Source: an uncultured Christensenella sp.
GTDB lineage: Bacteria > Bacillota > Clostridia > Christensenellales > UBA1242
Length of the DNA: 12,349 nucleotides
NCBI GenBank assembly: GCA_949293925.1
Contig: CASFFI010000058.1
Location: forward strand, 1 to 12,349
Direction of reading: 5' to 3'
The notes under the pieces are model-generated. The model was not told the DNA's origin. It ran no database searches and worked only from the letters and a program-made list of their open reading frames with translations. This document shows positions 6,260 through 12,349 of the stretch, piece by piece. A program made the translations under genes and the position numbers. Each line of letters begins with the position of its first letter. Position 1 is the first letter of the stretch.

Positions 6260-7396
6260 TCAATCTTTATTAGATTGATTATAATATTTATCAAGTACTT
6301 CTTTTTTATAATCTAAAAATCTATCTTCCATAATGGCTTTTCTTGCCCCTTCCATAACTTTTAGAGTAAATCTTAAATTGTGCAAACTCAAAAGTTTTGC
6401 CCCTAGAATTTCGTCAGATAAAATTAAATGTCTTAAATATGCTTTTGTGTGATGTGTGCAAGTGTAGCAATCACATTCATCATCAAGTGGAGAAAAATCT
6501 TCTTTGTATTTAGCGTTTTTAATGATTACTTTTCCTTTTGATGTCATTGCAAGACCATTACGAGCCACTCTTGTTTGTAAAACACAGTCAAACATATCAA
6601 TTCCTCTTAAAACACCTTCTAACAAATAATCAATACTACCAACACCCATTAAATATCTTGGCATATTTTCAGGATAATGAGGTTTTAATACATCGAGCAT
6701 TTTAAGCATTAATTCTTTAGGTTCGCCTACGCTTAATCCACCAATAGCGATACCACATTTACAATATTTTTTAGTTTCCTCTAAACTTTTTAACCTTAAG
6801 TCTTCATAAAAATTTCCTTGAACAATAGGGAAAAGCATTTGTTCATCATTTCTTTGAACATCGTAGCACCTTTTCAACCAAGAAAGTGTCCTTTCCATAG
6901 CTAATTTTGCTTCTTTATATGTTGCCCCATATTCACTGCAAACATCAAAAGCCATTATAATATCCGCACCTAAATTATTTTCAATTTCAATGACTTTTTC
7001 TGGAGAAAAGAACATTTTTTCACCACTTAAATGATTTCTAAATTCAACGCCATCATCTGTAATTTTTCTAAGTTTTGACAAAGAAAACACTTGAAATCCG
7101 CCTGAATCAGTAAGCATAGGTCGATTAAAATTCATAAATTTATGAAGCCCACCAGCTTTTTTTATAAGTTCATCACCTGGACGAATATGTAAATGATAGG
7201 TATTGCTTAAAATAATTTTTGCACCAATATCATATAATTCATCACTTGTTAAACTCTTAACTGTTGCCAATGTCCCAACAGGCATATAAATAGGTGTTGG
7301 AATATCTCCGTGAGGGGTATGAAAAATACCAGTGCGTGCCCCACTTTGTTTACATATATGTGTAGTTTCAAACCAAAATTTTTCGTCATTTTTCAT
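6260..7396 (-). CDS. tgt: tRNA-guanine transglycosylase (queuine/preQ1 type)
   Basis: A 378-aa enzyme from the chosen ATG. Bacterial Tgt swaps guanine-34 for preQ1 in the GUN anticodons of Asp, Asn, His and Tyr tRNAs, a step of queuosine synthesis. Seen here (numbering from 7396): the TDSGGFQVFS loop with the general-acid/base aspartate (D97), AFDVC (149-153), the GGLSVGE substrate-pocket loop (219-225), the nucleophile in MFDC (D270), and a complete zinc site Cys308, Cys310, Cys313 and His339. One oddity is that the usual DCVLPTR reads DCVLQTR. Upstream in-frame starts exist at ATG 7426 and TTG 7432, and they add 10-12 residues. I prefer 7396 because homologues begin roughly there and because a consensus promoter covers the upstream codons. 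The upstream starts could still be used by coupling on ruvA read-through mRNA. queA and other queuosine genes are not in the window. Confidence 0.93.
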   Translation of the reverse strand: MKNDEKFWFETTHICKQSGARTGIFHTPHGDIPTPIYMPVGTLATVKSLTSDELYDIGAKIILSNTYHLHIRPGDELIKKAGGLHKFMNFNRPMLTDSGGFQVFSLSKLRKITDDGVEFRNHLSGEKMFFSPEKVIEIENNLGADIIMAFDVCSEYGATYKEAKLAMERTLSWLKRCYDVQRNDEQMLFPIVQGNFYEDLRLKSLEETKKYCKCGIAIGGLSVGEPKELMLKMLDVLKPHYPENMPRYLMGVGSIDYLLEGVLRGIDMFDCVLQTRVARNGLAMTSKGKVIIKNAKYKEDFSPLDDECDCYTCTHHTKAYLRHLILSDEILGAKLLSLHNLRFTLKVMEGARKAIMEDRFLDYKKEVLDKYYNQSNKD

Positions 7397-7403
7397 AGGT
7401 TTT

Positions 7404-7432
7404 ATTATATCGTTTAACAAATTCATTGTCAA
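7404..7432 (-). promoter_or_regulatory. Perfect consensus promoter at the ruvA-tgt junction
   Basis: Minus strand: TTGACA (7432-7427), exactly 17-bp spacer, TATAAT (7409-7404), then seven bases AAAACCT and ATG at 7396. Both hexamers match the consensus fully. The -35 starts one base after the ruvA stop codon (7436-7434). Initiation should fall on the last base before, or the first base of, the ATG, giving a leaderless tgt transcript. Confidence 0.75.
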
Positions 7433-7433
7433 G

Positions 7434-8039
7434 TTAAATATTTCCCATATTTTTCAAAGCATTTTGAACAATAACATCTGCACTATCGCCAGTAGAATAC
7501 ACCTCTTTACATAGTTTTGTAGCCTGAGATTTACTAACTCCTAATGAAACTAATACTAAAACGGCATCTTCTATAACACTTGAAATTTTAGTTTCATCAA
7601 TATTGTGTTTCATTTCAATAGGAAGCACATATTCAAACGGATTGATTTTATCTTTTAGCTCTAAAATAATTCGTTCAGCCGTTTTTTTGCCTATACCTTT
7701 TATATTTGCAATATATCTTGAATCTTCTCTTGAAATCGAGTTGATTAAATCCTGCAACTTTATTCCAGATAAAATTTGAATAGCAGTTTTACTTCCGACA
7801 CCAGAAACAGATAACAATTTTAAAAATAGATTCTTTTCCCTTAGACTATCAAAACCAAACAAACTTATATCATCTTCGCTAACGCGCATATAAACATAAA
7901 TTTTAACCATCTCCCCTAAACTAGGCAAAGCACAATAACAAGAGTTTGTAACCATAACTTCATAGCCCACTCCATTAACATCAACGACAGCAATTCCATC
8001 AGATTTTTCTTCTAATCTTCCATAAATATATGATAGCAT
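7434..8039 (-). CDS. ruvA: Holliday junction DNA helicase subunit RuvA
   Basis: A 201-aa protein that binds four-way junctions as a tetramer and loads RuvB rings. Domain I is an OB-fold beginning MLSYIYGRLEEK and containing VNGVGYEV. Domain II has two helix-hairpin-helix motifs, SGVGSKTA (79-86) and IKGIGKKTAERI (113-124). A linker leads to domain III (about 151-199, DAVLVLVSLGVSKSQA...), which contacts RuvB. The length is typical. The ATG (8039-8037) has GAGG five bases upstream. It is followed by tgt at the stop codon, with a new promoter embedded there, and it is not adjacent to ruvB or ruvC. Confidence 0.96.
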   Translation of the reverse strand: MLSYIYGRLEEKSDGIAVVDVNGVGYEVMVTNSCYCALPSLGEMVKIYVYMRVSEDDISLFGFDSLREKNLFLKLLSVSGVGSKTAIQILSGIKLQDLINSISREDSRYIANIKGIGKKTAERIILELKDKINPFEYVLPIEMKHNIDETKISSVIEDAVLVLVSLGVSKSQATKLCKEVYSTGDSADVIVQNALKNMGNI

Positions 8040-8054
8040 AATAACCTCTTATCT

Positions 8055-8082
8055 ATTTTAACATATTGATTAAAAATATCAA
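8055..8082 (-). promoter_or_regulatory. Promoter of ruvA with extended -10
   Basis: Minus strand: TTGATA (8082-8077), 16-bp spacer, TAAAAT (8060-8055) with TG one base upstream. The predicted start near 8048 gives a leader of about 9 nt that is little more than the GAGG ribosome binding site. Confidence 0.6.
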
Positions 8083-8606
8083 ACAAATAAACCAAATCTC
8101 TTAAATATAGTAAAACTTAAAAAATAAACATAAATAAAAGTATAAAATTTTTATTTAATTCTAGCTATAATAAAGTGTTTTTAGAAAAGTATAAAATATA
8201 TTATTATAAAAAAATAGTAAATAAAATAGTAATTTTTAATCAAACAAAAAATAAAGAATATAGTAATATACTCTAAAATTTATATAAAATATATTATTAC
8301 CTTAAATATAATAAATTTAGAATCAAACACAAAAAATTAAAACATATAACAATACACTCTAAAATTTATATGAAAAATATCTTGTTACCTTAAAATATGT
8401 TAAGTATAGAAATAAAAAAAAATAACAATATAGTTAGAATATAACTTTGATAATATGTAATATGATAAATAAGATAAACATAAAGTGAAACATTTTAGTA
8501 TATAAAAATGTAATCTATGAAATAATCAAAGAAAATTCTAAAATAAATTATACTTTAAAATATATTTAAAAATGAAAAATAATAAATTAGCATAGTTAAT
8601 TAGCAT
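8083..8606. other. AT-rich intergenic stretch between smc and ruvA
   Basis: About 520 bp of almost pure A/T without a supported gene on either strand. It contains degenerate repeats (8238-8412 and possibly their neighbours). Apart from the ruvA promoter and the smc terminator at its two ends, I see nothing functional in it. Confidence 0.6.
8238..8412. repeat. Degenerate tandem repeat of about 83-90 bp, two copies
   Basis: Unit A (8238-8320) and unit B (8321-8412) share, in the same order, AATCAAACA, the core CTCTAAAATTTATAT (8271-8285 and 8357-8371), TTACCTTAAA (8297-8306, with TTACCTTAAAA at 8385-8395), and an ATTTAGAA/GTATAGAA-like end. Small indels shift the register by 3-5 bases. Sequence before unit A (8181-8237) resembles the second half of the unit, so older, more decayed copies may exist. 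Confidence 0.5.
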
Positions 8607-8632
8607 AAAAAAAGAGTGAAAATCACTCTTTT
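8607..8632 (-). terminator. Intrinsic terminator of smc, overlapping its stop codon
   Basis: A perfect stem GAGTGA / TCACTC (8628-8623 with 8619-8614 on the minus strand) with a TTT loop is extended by A:T pairs and followed by seven T residues on the minus strand. The left arm begins at the TAA stop (8633-8631). The A/T flanks are symmetrical, so it could also work on the plus strand. Confidence 0.8.
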
Positions 8633-11600
8633 ATTTTTGTTCTTCAGAAGAATTTTTAACAGCATCAGCAAGTTTAACTGAAACCACTTTACTAACACCC
8701 TTTTCTTCCATTGTTACACCATAAAGGTTATCTGCTCTTTCCATAGTAGGTTTTCTGTGAGTAATAACAATGAACTGTGTAACTTCACTAAATCTTTGCA
8801 AATAACTAGCATATCTGTCAACATTTGCATCATCTAAAGCTGCTTCAATTTCGTCCAAAAGACAGAATGGCATAGGTTTTAATCTTAAAATTGCAAATAG
8901 AATAGCGATGGCAGTCATTGCCTTTTCTCCACCTGACATAAGAGTAATAGTCCTTAAACTTTTTCCCGGTGGTTGAGCAATAATTTCTACACCTGCTTGT
9001 AAAGGGTCTTCGCTTTCCAAAAGTTCAAGTCGTGCGTTACCGCCTCCAAATAATTCTTTAAAGACTTTTGTAAAGTTTTCATTAATTTTTGTAAATTCAG
9101 TATTAAATTTTGTAACCATTTCAGTTGAAAGGTCATTTATTATTTTAACCAAATCTTCTTCTGATTTTTTTAAGTCGTCCATTTGGGTTGACATTTCTTC
9201 AAATCTTGCACCTTCACTTGCATATTCATCTATTGCAGAAACATTTATGTAACCTAAAGCATTTATTTTTGATTTTAATTTTGAAATTTCAATCATACCT
9301 TCTTTGTAATCAAATTCTTCTTTTGCAAAAGGTTTACATTCGCTATAAGTTAGTTTGTATTCCTCATAAATTTTTTCTTGCATACTCTCTAGGTCAAGAT
9401 CAACCTTTTGAAGTTTTGTTTCTTCTTGATAGATTCTGTTATTTAGTCTTGTAACATCTTCCATCAAAGTTTCTCTGTCAACTTTAATATCATCTATTTC
9501 GTGCATTATTGCTTTTTTGTGTTCGTCAAATGAACCTAATTCTGCTTGTTTTTTCTCTAATTTTTCTTTAATTGCTTGAGTGTCAGCATCATTTGTAATC
9601 TCTTTTATAGATGAATTTAACATTTCAATATTGTTGTTAATCTTTTCAAGGTCAGAATTTTGAACTTCAACTAAGTGAGATTTTTCATCAATTTCGCCTT
9701 TGAATCTATCTATGTCATAAATTAAAGATTGCAATAATTGTTCGCTACTTGCAATTTCGACTTTCAATTTTGTCATTTCGTCATTATAACTTTCACGCTT
9801 TTTCTTTAATTCTGAATACATTGATTCACGACTTTGAATATTTATATCCGCCGCCTCACGCTTTTCGGCAATATCTGTTTCAATGCTCCCAACACTTGAA
9901 ATTTTTTCATTTAACTCTTTTAAAATATATGTATTGTTATTTATATCAATTTCTAACGCTTTATAATCCTGATTCAAATAGTCAAGATTCTTTTGTATTG
10001 CCTGCATTTTAGTGTTGGCTGAAGAATATTCTGCATTAGTATCTTGCAAAGAATAGTTAAGTCCATCAATTAATTCTTTTAATTTTGTAATTGTAACCTT
10101 TGTTTTATCATAATCAAGTTCCATATTTTGAAGTATAGACTTGTTCTTTTCAATATTTGCCTCTAGAGATTTGATTTCAGCATCTTTTGATAACAGTGAA
10201 CTTTCCTTAGCCTTTTTACTACCGCCAGACATACTTCCCTGCGGATTTAAAACATCACCTTCTAATGTTACTATTTTAAAACTAAAACCACTAACTCTTG
10301 CTACTGCTACAGCATTGTCAAGATTATCTACTATTACAGTTGTACCCAGCAAACTATTGATAATTGTTCTAAATTTTTCATCAAAATCTACAAGGTCACT
10401 AGCAACACCCAAAACACCTTTATAAGACAGATATTTTTCATCTTGTTTTGATAAACTTCTAGGCTTTATGCTAGTCATAGGAAGAAAGGTCGCTCTACCC
10501 AATTTTGCTTCTTTTAAATAACTGATTAAAAGTTTAGCATCATCTTCATTAGAAGTTACAACATACTGAATGCTGGCGCCTAGTGCTACTTCAATAGCAG
10601 TTTGATACATTTCTTTTACAGTTATGATATTTCCTATTACGCCCTTTATTGAGCGGTTCAAAGCAGAATCTTTTTTAGAATCTTGCAAAAGTCTTTTTAC
10701 CGCATATTGATATCCTTCATAATCCTGTTGCAAATTTACCAAAATATTTTTTCTGTTTATATCGTTTGTAATGCTAGTTTTTAATGAATAGATTCTATTA
10801 TTTAAGTCATTTAAGTCATTTTCTTCTGCACTCAGTTTAGATTTATTAGAGGACATTGTAGATTCTAGACTAGTCAATTTCTCTTTGACAGAAGATAATT
10901 TTTCTTTTTCTGCGTTTAATTCGCTTTCAACTTGAGAAATGTTTTCAATCAATGACTTTTTCTTTTCTTGTAAAGATACGCCAAGTTGATTTAAACTATC
11001 TCTTTTTGCAAACATAGAAGATAAATTGGATTTTATATCAGTTAGTTTTGAAAGGTTTTCAAACATTGCTTTTTGATTTTCTTGTACCTTTTCTTCACTG
11101 ATTGTAATACTATCTACAATTTGCAAATACTCGTCTTGCAACTTATCACTTTTTGCACGCAATTCAACAAGTTTATTTTCAAGTTCTTCACGCTTTTTTA
11201 AAGAAGTGTTGTATGATTCTTTTTTATCAAGTATGTCATTGTTTAATTCGGATAAAGAGTGAACAAGTTTATCTCTTTGTTCGCTAATAAACTTCATACG
11301 CTCATTGTAAAGGTTGCTTTCGCCTTGTCGTTTTTCAAGGTCAATGTTTAGTGCCAAAATTTCATCGTGTAAGTTATTTAATTGCATATCTACTCGACTT
11401 ATTTCAGTCATATTACGCTCATAACGTATTTGAAGATTATCAAGTTCGTTTTGACGCATTTTTAAATTGTCTTGAAACCCTTGTTTTCTAATAGTTATTT
11501 CTTCTTTTTGAGTTGACGCATTTTCATAACTATAAACATAAGCATTAATCTCTAAATCTTTTAGACTATCCCTATAACCTAAATATAATTTTGCGTCTTC

Positions 11601-12230
11601 ACTCTGCTTTTTTAAAGGTCCAAGTCTTCTTGACACTTCTGACAAAATATCATTAAGTCTATTTATGTTATCACGAGTGTGTTCAAGTCGCCTTTCACTT
11701 TCAACTTTTCTTGCTTTGAATTTTGAAATACCTGCCGCATCTTCAAAAATTGTACGCCTGTCTTCTGGCTTTGATGAAATGATTTCTTCGACTTTACCCT
11801 GCCCTATAAAAGAGTAACCATCACGACCAATACCACTGTCATACAAAATGTCAGTTATGTCTTTTAACCTGCAAGTTTTGTCATTAATTAAATACTCGCT
11901 TTCACCACTTCTGTAAAGTTTACGAGTTATTTTAATTTCATCATGTTCTGAATTAAACCACTTTTTAGTATTATCAAAAACTATTGATACTTCACAATAT
12001 GACAGTCTTTTTCTCTTTTCAGTTCCAGCAAAAATAACATCTTGCATAGAATTTCCACGAAGACTTTTACCCCTTTGTTCACCTAGTACCCAACGAATAG
12101 CATCAGAAACATTACTTTTTCCACAACCATTTGGGCCTACAATTGCCGTAATACCACCATCAAATTTAATGTTAGTGTGATCAGCAAAACTTTTAAACCC
12201 CAAAATATCAATTTCTTTAAAACTTACCAT
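8631..12230 (-). CDS. smc: Chromosome segregation protein SMC
   Basis: A 1199-aa SMC ATPase, the core of the bacterial Smc-ScpAB condensin, which loads near the origin and extrudes DNA loops to organise sister chromosomes. Order of parts: N-terminal Walker A GPNGCGKS (32-39); arginine in SLRG (R58); Q-loop in GQGKVEE (Q144); coiled coil about 165-500; hinge about 503-674 with the GDVLNPQGSMSGGS signature (657-670); returning coiled coil to about 1040; ABC signature LMSGGE (1097-1102); Walker B FCLLDE (1122-1127); D-loop AALDD; and switch histidine in VITHRK. All key residues are present and the length is normal. The frame is open 57 bases further to 12287, but ATG 12230 has AGGA six bases upstream and matches the family N-terminus (VSFKEIDILGFKSFAD). 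The usual partners rnc, ftsY, scpA and scpB are not within the window. Confidence 0.97.
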   Translation of the reverse strand: MVSFKEIDILGFKSFADHTNIKFDGGITAIVGPNGCGKSNVSDAIRWVLGEQRGKSLRGNSMQDVIFAGTEKRKRLSYCEVSIVFDNTKKWFNSEHDEIKITRKLYRSGESEYLINDKTCRLKDITDILYDSGIGRDGYSFIGQGKVEEIISSKPEDRRTIFEDAAGISKFKARKVESERRLEHTRDNINRLNDILSEVSRRLGPLKKQSEDAKLYLGYRDSLKDLEINAYVYSYENASTQKEEITIRKQGFQDNLKMRQNELDNLQIRYERNMTEISRVDMQLNNLHDEILALNIDLEKRQGESNLYNERMKFISEQRDKLVHSLSELNNDILDKKESYNTSLKKREELENKLVELRAKSDKLQDEYLQIVDSITISEEKVQENQKAMFENLSKLTDIKSNLSSMFAKRDSLNQLGVSLQEKKKSLIENISQVESELNAEKEKLSSVKEKLTSLESTMSSNKSKLSAEENDLNDLNNRIYSLKTSITNDINRKNILVNLQQDYEGYQYAVKRLLQDSKKDSALNRSIKGVIGNIITVKEMYQTAIEVALGASIQYVVTSNEDDAKLLISYLKEAKLGRATFLPMTSIKPRSLSKQDEKYLSYKGVLGVASDLVDFDEKFRTIINSLLGTTVIVDNLDNAVAVARVSGFSFKIVTLEGDVLNPQGSMSGGSKKAKESSLLSKDAEIKSLEANIEKNKSILQNMELDYDKTKVTITKLKELIDGLNYSLQDTNAEYSSANTKMQAIQKNLDYLNQDYKALEIDINNNTYILKELNEKISSVGSIETDIAEKREAADINIQSRESMYSELKKKRESYNDEMTKLKVEIASSEQLLQSLIYDIDRFKGEIDEKSHLVEVQNSDLEKINNNIEMLNSSIKEITNDADTQAIKEKLEKKQAELGSFDEHKKAIMHEIDDIKVDRETLMEDVTRLNNRIYQEETKLQKVDLDLESMQEKIYEEYKLTYSECKPFAKEEFDYKEGMIEISKLKSKINALGYINVSAIDEYASEGARFEEMSTQMDDLKKSEEDLVKIINDLSTEMVTKFNTEFTKINENFTKVFKELFGGGNARLELLESEDPLQAGVEIIAQPPGKSLRTITLMSGGEKAMTAIAILFAILRLKPMPFCLLDEIEAALDDANVDRYASYLQRFSEVTQFIVITHRKPTMERADNLYGVTMEEKGVSKVVSVKLADAVKNSSEEQK

Positions 12231-12349
12231 AAAAATTCCTAAATGATTAATTAAAATAAGTTTACCAAAATATAATAAAATTCGCAAATAAAATAAAACA
12301 AAAATTAAACCTTTAAATAAAATTCTTTATATTAAATTAGTGCTAAATA
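12231..12349. other. Upstream region of smc at the window edge
   Basis: This is 119 bp of AT-rich DNA. Besides the AGGA ribosome binding site of smc (12240-12237) I cannot find a -35/-10 pair that I would defend. If smc is cotranscribed with an upstream gene, that gene lies beyond the right edge. Confidence 0.4.

Noticed and set aside
7332..7514. Plus-strand open frame across the tgt-ruvA junction
   Set aside because: It is antisense to two well-identified genes and its sequence is constrained by them.
9188..10425. Plus-strand open frames at 9188-9454, 9749-10012 and 10141-10425
   Set aside because: They are antisense to the smc coiled-coil and hinge coding sequence. Their composition (Leu/His/Phe-rich) is what the reverse complement of such a gene gives, and no ribosome binding sites support them.
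12228..12287. N-terminal extension of SMC starting at 12287
   Set aside because: The 19 extra residues have no family match. ATG 12230 has a Shine-Dalgarno at good spacing and begins exactly where SMC proteins begin.

Overview
The window is a very AT-rich chromosomal segment (intergenic stretches are close to pure A/T) from a low-GC Gram-positive bacterium. It is most likely a member of the Clostridia. The evidence is the Shine-Dalgarno motifs of the AGGAGG type, consensus sigma-A promoters, a Firmicutes-type Tgt/RuvA/RuvB/SMC/YajC set, a DUF4364 protein, and a protein resembling the sporulation-associated YtxC family. The codes TAA, TAG and TGA all act as stops. Nothing suggests a phage, plasmid or insertion sequence.

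Layout, left to right. Positions 1-162 are the promoter, structured 5' leader and Shine-Dalgarno of a minus-strand gene whose coding part lies off the left edge; the leader ends in an attenuator-like hairpin and may be the L20/infC leader. A long AT-rich gap with a 31-bp tandem repeat follows. Next come the DUF4364 gene (minus) and a divergent YtxC-like gene (plus, the only clear plus-strand gene), then yajC (minus), which overlaps the YtxC-like gene tail-to-tail by 3 bp. Two unrecognised minus-strand genes follow (194 and 236 aa). After these come ruvB, tgt and ruvA (all minus), a 590-bp AT-rich gap with degenerate ~85-bp repeats, and smc (minus), which fills the right third of the window.

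Functional picture. RuvA and RuvB form the Holliday-junction branch-migration motor; ruvC is not in the window. SMC is the chromosome-organising ATPase. Tgt makes the queuosine-pathway base exchange in tRNA, and YajC belongs to the Sec/YidC membrane machinery. The familiar ruvA-ruvB-queA-tgt-yajC neighbourhood is present but rearranged: tgt abuts ruvA, ruvB is a separate unit, queA is absent, and two orphan genes sit between ruvB and yajC.

The most interesting signal is regulatory. Several promoters here lie extremely close to their start codons. Two of them, at tgt and at the 236-aa orphan gene, are TTGACA-17 bp promoters whose -10 ends 6-7 bp before an ATG that lacks a Shine-Dalgarno, predicting leaderless mRNAs. 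The other genes with recognisable promoters have predicted 5' UTRs of only about 9-13 nt with a Shine-Dalgarno. Nothing in the window amounts to a clearly new multi-gene system.
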